DNA of 64,000 nucleotides from contig JALUXC010000012.1 of assembly GCA_027019165.1 (NCBI GenBank), positions 752,773 through 816,772 on the forward strand, written 5' to 3'. Both the position numbers and the translations under genes were made by a program. Shown here piece after piece: positions 35,599 through 47,072 of this stretch. Origin of the DNA: Pseudophaeobacter sp. (GTDB lineage: Bacteria > Pseudomonadota > Alphaproteobacteria > Rhodobacterales > Rhodobacteraceae). Positions within the stretch are counted from its first letter, which is position 1; the number at the start of each line of letters is the position of its first letter. The notes under the pieces are model-generated. The model ran no database searches and was not told where the DNA came from. It worked only from the letters and a program-made list of their open reading frames with translations.

Positions 35599-37299
35599 AT
35601 GCGCCTTCGCTCCATTGCCACCTTGCTCTTGTGCACATGCGCCCTACCGTCCTTTGGGCAGGATCGCCCCGCGGCCATTCTGGTTCTGGATGGCTCCGGC
35701 TCCATGTGGGGGCAGATTGACGGCACCGCAAAGATCACAATTGCTCAGGGCGTCGTCGCGGACCTTCTGGTCACGCTGCCAGCAGAACAACACCTTGGAC
35801 TCACAGTTTATGGACACCGGCGCAAAGGTGACTGCAGTGACATCGAAACCCTTGTAGCGCCGGGCCCAGATACCCGCGCAGATATCGCTCAGGCCGTGAA
35901 GACCATCAAACCAAAGGGCAAGACACCGATGGCAGATGCCGTGGTCGAAGCGGCCCGTGCCCTGCGCCATACTGAGGAGCCCGCAACGGTCATTCTGGTC
36001 TCGGACGGTATCGAGACCTGCGCGCCGGATGTCTGTGCCGTGGCCCGCGCCCTTGAACAAAGCGGCGTCGATTTCACTGCCCATGTGGTGGGATTTGACG
36101 TCAGTGACGCAGAGGCCCGCGCCCAATTCCAATGCATGGCCGACAGCACAGGCGGGCAATTTCTGTCAGCCACTGATGCGGCCAGCCTTTCTGCCGCACT
36201 GCAACAGGTTTCCGTTGCCGCACCAAAACCGGAGCCAGCCCCGAAGCCTGGCAAGATCCGTTTCAGCGCGCTGGAGAAATTCGGACAAACCACACGCGCC
36301 CCAGAGGTGGTCTGGGAGATCTTTGCCGAGGATGGCTCAATCGCCATGGATGCGGTTCAAACCCAGTTTGGCGAAACCGAACTGCCTGCAGGAGCCTATA
36401 GGGTTCAGGTTATGCGCCTCGCGGATGAACGTCTTGAGCAGCGCAGCGTCGCCGTGAAACCCGGAGACACCGCCGGGGTCGAAGTGATCTTTGAAAGCCT
36501 GCTGCCCCCCGCCCATCTCACAGCACCCACCAGCGGCCAGATCGGCGACACCATCTCGGTCAACTGGACCGGGCCAGGGGCCGAAGGGGACTATATTGAT
36601 ACCGCGCTGGTCGGCAGCACGTCAGAGAGCTATGAAACCTACGAGAATGTGTTCAAGGGCAATCCGCTGGACCTGCGCCTGCCCGCCCAGCCCGGAGACT
36701 ATGAAATCCGCTATGTTCTGGCCGAAGGGCTGCAAGTCCTCGCCCGCAGCGCCATCACGGTCGAGGATCGCGGCTTTTCTGTTTCCGCTCCTGCTTCGGC
36801 TCCTGTGGGGGCGCTGATCGAGGTGCCCTGGAGCGGTGGCGGGTTTGAGGCAGATTACCTTGCCATTGCCCCTGCGGGCAGCGGGTCAGAAGACTATGTC
36901 ACCTATGAATACGTCAACAAGGGCAACCCGGCGCCGCTGCGCCTGCCCCTGACACCCGGCGCCTATGATCTGCGCTATATCGTCGGCCAGGATCTGAGCG
37001 TTGCCGCATCCCAGCCCATCGAGCTGACCGATATCGCTGTCGCCCTTACCGCCCCCGCTCGTGTCGCGGCGGGCAGCGCCGTAGAGGTCTCTCACACCGG
37101 CCCGTCCTATGATGGCGACTACATCACCTTTGTGCGCCCGGATGCGGGGGCGCTGGACTACCTGACCTATGAATACACCCGCGGCGCCGGCACGGTCACC
37201 GTGCCCGCTCCGGAGGAACCCGGCACCTATGAGCTGCGCTATGTCTCGGTGGTGGGCGACGCCCGTGTCTTTGCCGCACAAACCGTCGAGGTCGAATAA
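35599..37299 (+). CDS. Exported VWA-domain protein with three C-terminal repeats
   Basis: The 566-residue protein has a signal peptide (RLRSIATLLLCTCALPSFG) and a von Willebrand A domain (about residues 25-200) with an intact MIDAS: DGSGSMWG, a Thr in KGKTPMADAV and SDGIET. A linker rich in Ala-Pro-Lys (about 210-220) leads to a beta domain (about 222-300) and three related repeats of roughly 80 residues at about 305-390, 395-475 and 480-565. Each repeat has D-Y-I/L, then YxTYEY or YETYEN, then PG-Y-L/I-RY. The repeats look like Ig-type beta sandwiches. A periplasmic or surface binding role using a metal site is inferred. ATG 35599 follows GGAGA. Confidence 0.85.
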   Translation: MRLRSIATLLLCTCALPSFGQDRPAAILVLDGSGSMWGQIDGTAKITIAQGVVADLLVTLPAEQHLGLTVYGHRRKGDCSDIETLVAPGPDTRADIAQAVKTIKPKGKTPMADAVVEAARALRHTEEPATVILVSDGIETCAPDVCAVARALEQSGVDFTAHVVGFDVSDAEARAQFQCMADSTGGQFLSATDAASLSAALQQVSVAAPKPEPAPKPGKIRFSALEKFGQTTRAPEVVWEIFAEDGSIAMDAVQTQFGETELPAGAYRVQVMRLADERLEQRSVAVKPGDTAGVEVIFESLLPPAHLTAPTSGQIGDTISVNWTGPGAEGDYIDTALVGSTSESYETYENVFKGNPLDLRLPAQPGDYEIRYVLAEGLQVLARSAITVEDRGFSVSAPASAPVGALIEVPWSGGGFEADYLAIAPAGSGSEDYVTYEYVNKGNPAPLRLPLTPGAYDLRYIVGQDLSVAASQPIELTDIAVALTAPARVAAGSAVEVSHTGPSYDGDYITFVRPDAGALDYLTYEYTRGAGTVTVPAPEEPGTYELRYVSVVGDARVFAAQTVEVE

Positions 37300-37307
37300 A
37301 CAAAATC

Positions 37308-37332
37308 GCCCGCCAGTCCGGCGGGCGTTTTG
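37308..37332 (+). terminator. Rho-independent terminator after the VWA gene
   Basis: GCCCGCC and GGCGGGC pair around AGTCC and are followed by GTTTT. It also lies near the 3' end of convergent lpdA. Confidence 0.85.
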
Positions 37333-37364
37333 CCTTGGTTCAGCGATGGCGATCGCCTGCGCAA

Positions 37365-38759
<1,395 letters not shown>

Positions 38760-38782
38760 GATATCCCTCGCCAAACTGGATC

Positions 38783-38812
38783 AAAAACTAGTTTACCGTT
38801 AAACTAGTTTTT
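38783..38812 (-). promoter_or_regulatory. Long palindromic operator upstream of lpdA, shared with pdhA
   Basis: Two perfect 13-bp arms (38783-38795 and 38800-38812) flank a 4-bp CCGT spacer; the core is TAGTTTA-N4-TAAACTA. Its centre is about 38 nt before the lpdA ATG. The same core with a 4-bp spacer precedes pdhA at 53322-53341. Confidence 0.8.
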
Positions 38813-38998
38813 CAAACACTGCAATCTCGGTTTCCTGTACCCTGCCATGCATTGTCCACTCAATGGAATTTTCATCAGAACCGCAGACCGGGAATTGTAT
38901 CAACAGTCAACCATAGGCACAGTGACACGAGCGCGACAATCAAAATCGCAGACATATCTGACGTAGCCACACCACCACCCAGACCGGAGCTCAACTAG

Positions 38999-39406
38999 AT
39001 GATCAAGGCCATTTGGGATCTCACAATCGCGCTGATCAACGCTACACTTCTGCTGGTTGCGCTTTGCCTGTTTCTAGGCTGGCAGCTGTTCTCATCCATT
39101 GACAGCCTTACCGAGCAGCTCGGGACCGCGCGCGACAAGCTTGTTCAAGTGCATCAGAACATAAGCGACATACGCGCCGATTTGGAAGACATTCACGCAG
39201 CGGTCACATCTGGCACTGCATTGGATCAGCAAGTGGACAAAAAACTCTCTGCCATAGACAAGCGCATCGCTGACGTCCAAACGAAAGTGACGGCGCAGAT
39301 GGCCACCATTGACCAAACCGCAGTCGCCACGGCAGAAGCATTCGCAGCCAGCCTCGTCCGAAACCTTGTGGAGGCTTTTGGCCACGCCGCTCCGCCAAAG
39401 GAGTGA
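38999..39406 (+). CDS. Membrane-anchored coiled-coil protein of unknown function
   Basis: The 135-residue protein has one N-terminal membrane helix (about residues 8-28) and then a long helical, heptad-like region (about 32-125) rich in Ala, Asp, Gln and Lys, for example LTEQLGTARDKLVQVHQNISDIRADLEDI. The helix comes too soon and lacks a cleavage site, so it is probably an anchor with a periplasmic coiled coil. I do not recognise a family. ATG 38999 has a GGAG about 10 bases upstream. It is divergent from lpdA, separated by 239 nt that includes the lpdA operator. Confidence 0.7.
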   Translation: MIKAIWDLTIALINATLLLVALCLFLGWQLFSSIDSLTEQLGTARDKLVQVHQNISDIRADLEDIHAAVTSGTALDQQVDKKLSAIDKRIADVQTKVTAQMATIDQTAVATAEAFAASLVRNLVEAFGHAAPPKE

Positions 39407-39457
39407 AGATATCCCAAGAGCAACACGGCCGCGCCCCTTACAGCAGAGCCGCCCCGA

Positions 39458-40036
39458 TCAGCTGGCCTTTTGCAGGGTGCGCACTGTTTGCCCGTAGCCG
39501 CCCTGCTCAACATAGGCAATCTCAGGGGCGGTGCTGTGGCGCAATAGGGCTTCGTTGCGATAGGGGAAGCGACCGAATTTTCTGATCACGGCACGATGGG
39601 CCCGGGCATGTAGAAGGTTCGATTCGCCGCTTTGCGGCATCCGCTCCTTCATCAGGCGCACGCAGCGTTCCTGATCACACAGGTTTTCGGAATGCATCAG
39701 GGGGAGGTAGAAGAACTGCCGCGCGGGCTCGTCAATTTTCATATCCCAGGTTTTGTGAATCGCATTCTTGGCCGCCGCCAGAGAGATCACATCCGACGAA
39801 AACGCCTTGGCCGACCCACGGAACATGTTGCGCGGGAACTGGTCGGTCAGAATGATATAGGCCAGCGTGCCACTTGGGTATGTCAGCCATAGCGAGTAAC
39901 GCCCTTCGCAGGCAGCCTCCCAAGTGTTTTCGAACTTTTGACGAATGGTCTCATCCAGTTCGTCATCCTGCAGGTACCATCCCTTTTCTCCGACCTCATC
40001 CAGCCAGAATTCCAGGATGTCTTCGGGGCCAACCAT
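39458..40036 (-). CDS. DUF924 family protein
   Basis: The 192-residue protein shows the DUF924 pattern: ILEFWLDE at the start, WYLQDDELDETIRQKF, then ILTDQFPRNMFRGSAKAFSSD (about residues 62-83), FFYLPLMHSENL and FGRFPYRNEALLRHSTAPE near the end. The family is widespread in proteobacteria and also found in eukaryotes; it is helical and of unknown function. ATG 40036 is preceded by a GGAG site; a TTG 13 codons upstream is less likely. It is convergent with the coiled-coil gene, with 51 nt between. Confidence 0.92.
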   Translation of the reverse strand: MVGPEDILEFWLDEVGEKGWYLQDDELDETIRQKFENTWEAACEGRYSLWLTYPSGTLAYIILTDQFPRNMFRGSAKAFSSDVISLAAAKNAIHKTWDMKIDEPARQFFYLPLMHSENLCDQERCVRLMKERMPQSGESNLLHARAHRAVIRKFGRFPYRNEALLRHSTAPEIAYVEQGGYGQTVRTLQKAS

Positions 40037-40136
40037 CTTGCCATCTCCACTTGTAACACGTCTCTCTACCTTCAAAGATCGAGGGGGTGTATTTCAAGCC
40101 ACAGGAGCGTCACGAATTGCAACAAGAGCGTCAATC

Positions 40137-40160
40137 CGTGAAATATTGCTCACGTTTTTA
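40137..40160 (+). terminator. Orphan plus-strand terminator-like hairpin
   Basis: CGTGA and TCACG form a stem around AATATTGC, followed by TTTTTA. Both flanking genes are on the minus strand, so it has no obvious gene to end. Confidence 0.35.
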
Positions 40161-40174
40161 GCACGTTAGCGCCA

Positions 40175-41449
40175 TCAACTCGCCTCTTGCGCGGCTTCCT
40201 GCTCTTCCAGTTCGGTCTCGATGACATATTCTTGGGCAAATTCCACGGCGACGGGAGAGCCGGTCGGCGCCATCGGGGCAAAGGTGCCCGATTCGTCGAC
40301 AGCAATCGCGGCGCGCTGCGTCATCCGGTAAAGCGCGTAGGCAGCCAGCGCAAAGGTGAGAACCGCCATGATCAGGAAAAAGCCCGGAGGCCCCATGATG
40401 CTCTCCCCCATCAGCCAACCGGTGATCAGCGGGCCGGTGATGGCACCAAGGCCGTTGATGAAAACCAGCCCGCCCGATGCGGCCGCCATGTCGTCATAGT
40501 CCAGATAATCGTTGGTATGGGCGATCAAGAGCGAATAGAGCGGGTTTGTCATGCCCCCAATCAAAAAAGCGGCAACCAGAAGGAAGGCAAAATTCCCGCC
40601 AAGCGCCATGCCGAGAACCGCCGCCGCGCCGCTGCAGGCTGCAGCAAAGAGAATAACGACACGGCGGTCCATCCGATCCGACACCCAGCCAAGCGGGTAT
40701 TGCAGCAGCAAGGCGCCGACATAGAAGGTTGCAACGAACAAAGAGATCTGAGGCAGCGTCAACCCGGCGGAGGCTCCATAAACCGCGCTCATACCGAACT
40801 GGGCCGAGAATACACCGCCCAAAAGGAACATGCCCACACATCCCAACGGCGAAGCCTCCATCAGCTGCCGCAGGCTCATCGGTTTGGTGGTGTCAAAGGC
40901 CGGCGTTGGGGAGATCGAGAGCAAAATCGGCGCGAATGACACCGAGATGACAACCGAGGCAATCACAAAGGTCTCATAGCCCGACGGGTTCCCCACCAGC
41001 ATCAAGGCCTGAGCCGAGACGATCCCCAGCATCTGAACCAGCATATAGAGCGACAGCGCCTTGCCACGGTTGGCATTGTCGGCGGCGTTGTTGAGCCAGC
41101 TTTCGGCTGTGACATACACGCCGGAAAAGCAAAAGCCGATCAGCACCCGGCCCAGCATCCAGGCAAAGGGGTTGGTGATCGCGGGATAAAGAATCATCAC
41201 CGCCGAAATCAACGAGGCCAGAGCCGCAAAGACCCGCACATGCCCAACCCGGCGGATCATCTCGGGCGCCATGCGGGACCCCCCAAGGAAGCCGACGAAA
41301 TAGGCCGACATCACAAAAGACATCTCAAGCGTTGAAAACCCCTCAAGATCGCCGCGCACGCCCAGAATGGTGCCCTGAAGACCGTTTCCGACCATCAGCA
41401 TGCCCATCCCCAACAGCAACGCCCATGCGCTCGACAGTACCTGCCACAT
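40175..41449 (-). CDS. Major facilitator superfamily transporter (YcaD-like)
   Basis: The 424-residue protein has about 12 membrane helices, with SAYFVGFLGGSRMAPEMIRRVGHVRVF for the loop between helices 2 and 3 and VYVTAESWLNNAADNANRGKALSLYML in the middle, a stretch typical of the YcaD-like branch of the MFS. The substrate is unknown. The C-terminal tail (about residues 385-424) is hydrophilic and acidic with ELEEQEAAQEA, and is cytoplasmic. Start ATG 41449 is the first in frame. A 205-nt stretch without visible signals separates it from queA. Confidence 0.88.
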   Translation of the reverse strand: MWQVLSSAWALLLGMGMLMVGNGLQGTILGVRGDLEGFSTLEMSFVMSAYFVGFLGGSRMAPEMIRRVGHVRVFAALASLISAVMILYPAITNPFAWMLGRVLIGFCFSGVYVTAESWLNNAADNANRGKALSLYMLVQMLGIVSAQALMLVGNPSGYETFVIASVVISVSFAPILLSISPTPAFDTTKPMSLRQLMEASPLGCVGMFLLGGVFSAQFGMSAVYGASAGLTLPQISLFVATFYVGALLLQYPLGWVSDRMDRRVVILFAAACSGAAAVLGMALGGNFAFLLVAAFLIGGMTNPLYSLLIAHTNDYLDYDDMAAASGGLVFINGLGAITGPLITGWLMGESIMGPPGFFLIMAVLTFALAAYALYRMTQRAAIAVDESGTFAPMAPTGSPVAVEFAQEYVIETELEEQEAAQEAS

Positions 41450-41654
41450 CGCTCAAAATACCTTTTGCCTGTTGCCGACCGCCCCGATCTGAGGGGCCAG
41501 AATTTCATGCTGACCATCGCCCACCGGGGCCAAAACAGACCCACTCAGACCGAAACAGGCCGCTCGCCACGTGATCGTTTTCATTCTAGCGCCCCGATTG
41601 CAACCATTGGGCGCCCATTTCCGCTCAGAGGATCTTTGTGCCCCAAAAAAGAGC

Positions 41655-42725
41655 TTACGTCTGATCCAAGCCCGGCGCGGCCGGGATCAAAAGCGACGCA
41701 TCCCCGTAGGAAAAGAACCGGTAGCCATTCGATACCGCATGGGCATAAATCTGGCGGATCTCCTCCTGCCCCATCAAGGCAGAAACCAGCATCATCAGGG
41801 TCGAGCGCGGCAGATGAAAATTGGTCATCAGCGCGTCTGCCACATGAAATGTGAACCCAGGGTAGATAAAAATATCGGTCTCCCCTTCCCAAGCGGCGAT
41901 CTCTCCGCTGCGAGCCGCACTTTCGATCAGGCGCAGGGCGGTCGTGCCAACTGGAATCACTCGCCCGCCTGCCGCCTTTGTCGCGGCGATTTCGCCAGCG
42001 GCCTCGGGGCTTACCCGGCCCCATTCGGCATGCATCTTATGGGTTGTGACGTCCTCGACCTTGACCGGAAGGAAAGTGCCAGCCCCAACATGCAGGGTCA
42101 CGTAGCTGAAGGTCACGCCGTGCTGCGCCAGCGCCTGCAAAAGCGGCTCATCAAAATGCAGTGAAGCGGTCGGCGCCGCCACCGCGCCGGAGTTCTTGGC
42201 CCAGACGGTCTGGTAGTCGGTCTTGTCCTGCTCATCGGCTGCCCGTTTGGCGGCGATGTATGGCGGCAAAGGCATGGCGCCAGCCTCGGCCAGGGCCGCC
42301 TCGAATGCCTCACCCTCCAGATTGAACCGCAAAGCGCCCTGTCCCTGCTCCACCCGCTCCAGCTTGGCTGTGAAGCCGTCTGAAAACACGATCTCCTCGC
42401 CCGGTTTGACCTTCTTGAGCGGCTTGAGCAGGGCGTTCCATGTGCCATCCGCTCCCGGTTCGAGAAGCGTGACCTCGATCTTGGCGGAGGTCTCTCCCTG
42501 GGCACTGGTGCGGTGGCGCAGCCCGGACAGCCGCGCGGGGATGACTTTTGTGTCGTTCAGCACCAGCCGGTCGCCAGGCTGCAACCAGTCCGGCAGATCA
42601 TAGACATGGGCGTCCGTGATCTCTTTGCCCTCGGCAACCAAAAGACGGGCCGAGCTGCGCGGAGAGGCAGGCCGGGTTGCAATCAGATCCTCGGGGAGGT
42701 CGAAATCAAAGTCACTCAGTTTCAT
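41655..42725 (-). CDS. queA: tRNA preQ1(34) S-adenosylmethionine ribosyltransferase-isomerase
   Basis: QueA moves and isomerises the ribose of S-adenosylmethionine onto 7-aminomethyl-7-deazaguanine in tRNA, giving epoxyqueuosine. The 356-residue protein has family motifs [15 protein letters not shown] at the start, [15 protein letters not shown] near residue 50, [34 protein letters not shown] and [17 protein letters not shown] near the end. The length is normal. It is monocistronic here: the next upstream gene, also on the minus strand, ends 57 nt away. Confidence 0.97.
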   Translation of the reverse strand: MKLSDFDFDLPEDLIATRPASPRSSARLLVAEGKEITDAHVYDLPDWLQPGDRLVLNDTKVIPARLSGLRHRTSAQGETSAKIEVTLLEPGADGTWNALLKPLKKVKPGEEIVFSDGFTAKLERVEQGQGALRFNLEGEAFEAALAEAGAMPLPPYIAAKRAADEQDKTDYQTVWAKNSGAVAAPTASLHFDEPLLQALAQHGVTFSYVTLHVGAGTFLPVKVEDVTTHKMHAEWGRVSPEAAGEIAATKAAGGRVIPVGTTALRLIESAARSGEIAAWEGETDIFIYPGFTFHVADALMTNFHLPRSTLMMLVSALMGQEEIRQIYAHAVSNGYRFFSYGDASLLIPAAPGLDQT

Positions 42726-42781
42726 GCCGCGCCATATAGGGGCTCGGCTCCGATATGACCATGGGAAATAGCGCGGCGGCT

Positions 42782-45700
42782 TCAGCGTTCTCCGGCCTGA
42801 GAGTTTTGCGGAGACGATTTCGGCTGTTCGGGTGCCAGAGGTCCCGAGGTCGGGGCCTCGGCGGCCGGTGTCTGGCCCGGCACCTGCGGAGTGCGCCCGC
42901 GGAAAAGCTCTCGGAACATCCCGGGTGCCAGGGCGGACAGCGGGTTGACCTGTACAGAAGGATCGTCAGCCGTGCCCCGCAGACGGAAGGAAAACCCGAT
43001 CAGCCCTTCCCCTTTGCGGGTCAAGACGCTGCCGATGGCGTTCAGCATATAGAGCGGCGACAACACCCCGCGCATATCCAGCGCGGTGGTTGCGAGGTTG
43101 TAGTTGCCATCCATTGAAAGACCGATGGAAGGGCCCACCGCGCTGCTTTCGTGCAAGACCAGGTGGGTTGCGCCAAGTCTGAATTTTGCTTCCACCTCGG
43201 AGAACAGAATACCCTGCCCCGAGAGTTCATTGACCAACCCCACAAGGCTGATGGCATTGATCAGTGCCGCCATGGATGGCGCATCTTTGATCCGCGTGTT
43301 GCGCACAGTCATGCGACCATCGTACTCACCCGCCTTGGCGGCTGGCACAAGCGTCATGTCAAAACTGCCGCCCCGCCCATGCCTCAGAACACCGGCAGAG
43401 CGAAAGATCCCCCCAGCGTCGGCGGATTTGATACGGGTCGCGATGCCGCTGCCTTCAGGGACAAGGATCCCACTAAGCGGTGTCTGGCCGTTGAGCTTTG
43501 CCGAAAACTCGCCACGAAACCCGTTGGTGACGGAAAAAAGTCCGTCGAACCCTGTCAAAGCGATACTGTCTGTAACCTGCAACCTGTCCAACTGCAGAGC
43601 AATGGGACCAATCCCACCGCCAGAGCCGCCACTTGCTCCGCTGCTGCTGGAAAATGGGGCGTTTCGCATATCGATGCGACCACCGCTCATGCGTAGTGCG
43701 GGTGGCGCAGCCCCACGACCGGTGAACTCCACCGGACCAGCGAGCCAGCTCCCAAGCGATACCGAACTGAAACCAGCCCGCGCAAGACTGCCATCTTCAC
43801 GGGTGGTAACCGTTCCCACCGCCTGAAGACCGGCAGCATCGATCCGCAGCCGGTCCACCGAAGGCTGAGACCGCAGGGTCACAATCAAGTCAAGCAAACC
43901 GCTCGCTTCGGGCCTTTTGCTCCAGCTCAGGCTTGGGATGCGCAAACCAATTCCCTCAAGTGCAGAGGTCAAACTCAGTTCCGGCGGCACACCGGGCGTG
44001 AGGCGCAGACTGTAACGCCCTGTTCCGGAACCAAAAACAGTTCCATTCGGCAGGCCGATCTTGAAGGTTTCGACCACAGTTTCGGACAGGGCGACCTCCC
44101 CTGTGACAAAGCTGGTGGGATCTGCCCCGGGCCCAATCTCCTGGCGCCAGGTCGCAGAAAGCGGCACCCCCGAAAGCTGGCCTTCACCTGACAACTCAAC
44201 GTGGCCCTGATCCCCCCGAATGGCCAGCCTGTCCGAAAGCACCTCTTGCCCCGGAACAAGAACGCGGCTCTCAACCCCTGTGATTTCGCCGCTGTAGTGG
44301 TACAAAATCTCTTCGGGCGCGACACCTTTGCGCAGTGGCACAAACAGCGTGCCCCCAACACGAACCGCCCCATCGGCAAGATCCACTGGGAGACCGGCCT
44401 TCTCCATCACCCGAAGCGGAGGCCGGTCCAGCAAAGACAGAGCCGCCGTCACCGGACCAGACGCCTGAACCCGTACAACACCGGGGGCACCCCCTTTGAT
44501 CGATGTGTCCGGAATAATGAAAGAGGTTCCAGTCACGTCGATACGTCCCCCCTCATCCGCCGTCACATGGCCGCCACTGGCAATCGCCACAAGGCGCGTG
44601 CCATGCAGGTTGAAATGCCCAAAGGCCTCCCGCAAGGGCGGCAAATCCTTTTGAAACCGCACATCCACGCCCGAAAAACTCGTATCGAGATGCAAAAACG
44701 GTTTCTCGCTCCCCTGCCCACGCAGGGCCACCTGAGCGTTCTTCAATGTCCCGGCAAAGAGGTTCTCTCGTACCCATTTCCTTGGTTTGGGGGGCGCGGC
44801 CGCTGGCCATAGCTCCTTGACGCGATCAACCGAGATTGCGTCGACTGAACCGTTCAGCGCGTAGTCCCATCCGCCAGGACCGGCCGCGACACTGCCATCC
44901 AACAGGATGCGCGTCTCCCCGTCGCGCACCAACATTTCCCCCAACTCAAAACGAAACGGCTCTGTCTGCAGACGAAAATCGGCCAGAATATCTGCCAGAG
45001 CGAGGGGCGCATCATAAAGAGACCCCGGATTGAGCTTCAGGTCCGACACTTGCAGTTGCCCGACCAACTCGGTCAACCTGCCATCCTCAATACCGCTCAA
45101 CTCTGCCCGTCCTTGCATCATGCCCGACACCCAGCCGCTTTGGATTTTGAACTCGTCAAACTCCAGCGCCCGCTCGGCCGGGAAATAGGAAAAATAGCTA
45201 TGAGCGCTTTGGATTGGAACCGGCAGGGTTTCCGGCGACGGCTGAATGACCCCCTGTCCGATCTGCAGGCTCGCCGCTAAGCTCAGCAACTCTCCCTCAC
45301 TGCCGATACCTCCTCTCAGAGAGCCGGAAATAGGCGCACGAAGCGCCTGCAGCCAACCAAGAACCGGCGCCTGTGCGGCGATATCTTCACTTGCTATTTT
45401 ATTGAAAAGAAATCCGAATTCCGCCGATGCATCCCCAATATCCGACCGGTAGTTGGCTTCTATGTTTCCCACATACTGGCGCCCACTCAGGACAGAAAAC
45501 CCGCTGGACAGCGACAACTTTTTGCCATCTCTTGCAAGTCGGACGGAGCCTCCATCCAGGGTCCAGACGCGATTGAGTCGTCCATCCTCATACCGCAAAG
45601 TCACGGCTTCCGTTTTTACCTCGGTCAGCGCCAAGAGCCCTGGTCGCTCCAGTTGACTGTCCCAGGACTCAATTAGTTTCGGCAAATCCGATGCAGATCG

Positions 45701-46282
45701 CAGCGGGGTACCCGTGTCGGAAAAACTGATCTCAAAATTGCCATCAGCATCTCTACGCAGCGCTGCGAAAAGGCCGCTCAGCCAGATCTTTTTAGGCTGA
45801 ACCTGCCCGCGCACCAGTGGCCGCATGGCAAGAGAAATTTCAGCATCGGCCAGGCGAGCAACCGTTGTGCCATCAGGCTGACGCAAGATGACATCCCTTA
45901 CCCCGATGGTGGGCCGCCAACCTCGGTTGATCACCATGTGGACCTGTCCGAACTCGACCTCCAGACCACCCAGATTCTGCTCAAGTCGGGCTTCTACCCG
46001 CATTCTCACCCAGTCCGGCACCGAAAGGCGCGTCCCGATACCGAAGTACAGCGCACCGGCGGCCAGAAAACACACGGCCGCGAGCAGGTACATTAAAGGA
46101 CTCAACAGTCTACGGCGCCTTGCACGCGTCGCCTTGAAACCGGAAGAGGCATCAGCCGTTGCAGACTTCGGACCGGGAACAGCCATTGCAGAGACGCGGT
46201 CGCTTCCCTCCGGCCCGTCAGCAGCTCCGGGGCCCGCGTCGTCCGCTTCCGGTTCGATCTGATCTTTCCCTTTGGATGCCAT
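42782..46282 (-). CDS. Giant AsmA/YhdP-like DUF3971 envelope protein
   Basis: The 1166-residue protein has a disordered, charged N-terminus (about 1-58), an RARRRR basic patch before one membrane helix (about 63-82), and a very long beta-rich region. Features are [40 protein letters not shown] (AsmA-type opening), a DUF3971-like centre, and the AsmA-like C-terminal region with [35 protein letters not shown]. Relatives (YhdP, TamB, AsmA) form hydrophobic bridges that move phospholipids between inner and outer membranes. The last ~40 residues are a Pro-rich low-complexity tail. ATG 46282 lies inside a perfect palindrome and has no clear ribosome site; ATG 46186 (residue 33) is a possible later start. 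Confidence 0.85.
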   Translation of the reverse strand: MASKGKDQIEPEADDAGPGAADGPEGSDRVSAMAVPGPKSATADASSGFKATRARRRRLLSPLMYLLAAVCFLAAGALYFGIGTRLSVPDWVRMRVEARLEQNLGGLEVEFGQVHMVINRGWRPTIGVRDVILRQPDGTTVARLADAEISLAMRPLVRGQVQPKKIWLSGLFAALRRDADGNFEISFSDTGTPLRSASDLPKLIESWDSQLERPGLLALTEVKTEAVTLRYEDGRLNRVWTLDGGSVRLARDGKKLSLSSGFSVLSGRQYVGNIEANYRSDIGDASAEFGFLFNKIASEDIAAQAPVLGWLQALRAPISGSLRGGIGSEGELLSLAASLQIGQGVIQPSPETLPVPIQSAHSYFSYFPAERALEFDEFKIQSGWVSGMMQGRAELSGIEDGRLTELVGQLQVSDLKLNPGSLYDAPLALADILADFRLQTEPFRFELGEMLVRDGETRILLDGSVAAGPGGWDYALNGSVDAISVDRVKELWPAAAPPKPRKWVRENLFAGTLKNAQVALRGQGSEKPFLHLDTSFSGVDVRFQKDLPPLREAFGHFNLHGTRLVAIASGGHVTADEGGRIDVTGTSFIIPDTSIKGGAPGVVRVQASGPVTAALSLLDRPPLRVMEKAGLPVDLADGAVRVGGTLFVPLRKGVAPEEILYHYSGEITGVESRVLVPGQEVLSDRLAIRGDQGHVELSGEGQLSGVPLSATWRQEIGPGADPTSFVTGEVALSETVVETFKIGLPNGTVFGSGTGRYSLRLTPGVPPELSLTSALEGIGLRIPSLSWSKRPEASGLLDLIVTLRSQPSVDRLRIDAAGLQAVGTVTTREDGSLARAGFSSVSLGSWLAGPVEFTGRGAAPPALRMSGGRIDMRNAPFSSSSGASGGSGGGIGPIALQLDRLQVTDSIALTGFDGLFSVTNGFRGEFSAKLNGQTPLSGILVPEGSGIATRIKSADAGGIFRSAGVLRHGRGGSFDMTLVPAAKAGEYDGRMTVRNTRIKDAPSMAALINAISLVGLVNELSGQGILFSEVEAKFRLGATHLVLHESSAVGPSIGLSMDGNYNLATTALDMRGVLSPLYMLNAIGSVLTRKGEGLIGFSFRLRGTADDPSVQVNPLSALAPGMFRELFRGRTPQVPGQTPAAEAPTSGPLAPEQPKSSPQNSQAGER

Positions 46283-46302
46283 AGTCTATCTATGGCATCC
46301 AA
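46272..46302. repeat. Perfect 31-nt palindrome spanning the divergent gene starts
   Basis: Two 13-bp arms (46272-46284 and 46290-46302) flank TCTAT. The left arm holds the start codon of the DUF3971 gene and the right arm an equal ATG on the plus strand, which opens an 11-codon frame (46292-46327) ending just before the peroxiredoxin start. Confidence 0.75.
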
Positions 46303-46329
46303 GACTGCAAAACCAAGCGGAGACTGAAT

Positions 46330-46806
46330 ATGTCCGAACCATCCGATCTTGCCCTATCCGATCTTGCGCCACCCTTCACCCTGCCCCGCGATGGCGGCGG
46401 CGAAGTCTCGTTGGCCGACCTCAAGGGAGAGGCCGTCGTGCTGTTTTTCTATCCGCGCGATGATACGCCGGGCTGCACCAAGGAATCCATTGGATTTTCA
46501 GGTTCTTTGCAGGCTTTTGCCGATGCAGGCGCCAAGGTCTTTGGCATTTCCAAGGACACCGTGGCCAAACACGACAAATTCGTTGCCAAACATGGGCTGA
46601 CGACACCTCTTCTGTCCGACGCCGACGGCACAACATGCGAAGACTACGGCGTCTGGAAAGAAAAGAATATGTATGGGAAGAAACATTGGGGCATCGAACG
46701 CTCAACCTTCCTGATCGACGCTGAAGGTCGCATTGCCCGGATTTGGCGCAAGGTTAAGGTCGACGGCCACGTCGCAGACGTCCTCGAAGCCGTCAAGGCG
46801 CTCTGA
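46330..46806 (+). CDS. bcp: Bcp-type peroxiredoxin
   Basis: This 158-residue AhpC/TSA-fold peroxiredoxin reduces hydroperoxides. The peroxidatic cysteine is Cys49 in PRDDTPGCTKESIGF. In E. coli Bcp a resolving cysteine follows five residues later; here that position (54) is not Cys, so the enzyme may be of 1-Cys type or use Cys104 (GTTCEDYG) instead. The C-terminal STFLIDAEGRIARIW is typical. ATG 46330 follows GGAGACTGA; the short palindrome-encoded frame ends 2 nt before. It is divergent from the DUF3971 gene with 47 nt between the starts. Confidence 0.95.
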   Translation: MSEPSDLALSDLAPPFTLPRDGGGEVSLADLKGEAVVLFFYPRDDTPGCTKESIGFSGSLQAFADAGAKVFGISKDTVAKHDKFVAKHGLTTPLLSDADGTTCEDYGVWKEKNMYGKKHWGIERSTFLIDAEGRIARIWRKVKVDGHVADVLEAVKAL

Positions 46807-46904
46807 ACGACTTTGAGGTTTGCCTCACGCCTGCATTTTATCGACAGATCAGGTGACCTCCCGCGCCCGCGCAACAGGCCCTGACGGCCCTGTCGCTGGC
46901 GGCC

Positions 46905-46987
46905 TTGGGCCCGGCGCCGCGCCTTGCGCGGCGCCGGGCCCAACGGGAGGAGATCATTGTGCAAATGATCGACGACGGGCGGGAGCC
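46905..46987. repeat. REP-like intergenic repeat, copy 1
   Basis: A perfect hairpin with 18-bp arms (46905-46922, 46926-46943) is followed by a second one (GATCATT/AATGATC, 46952-46970). Box 1, GGCGCCGGGCCCAACGGG (46930-46947), and box 2, GGGCGGGAGCC (46977-46987), recur at 58124-58180 with the same spacing. The second hairpin differs completely between copies. Confidence 0.7.
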
Positions 46988-47072
46988 TTTTGTTTTCGCT
47001 CGCCGCTCCTGATTGCAAAGGTCCTCAATTCAGGGCAGATACGCGCGGACAAAACACAAAGGCCGACACGTG

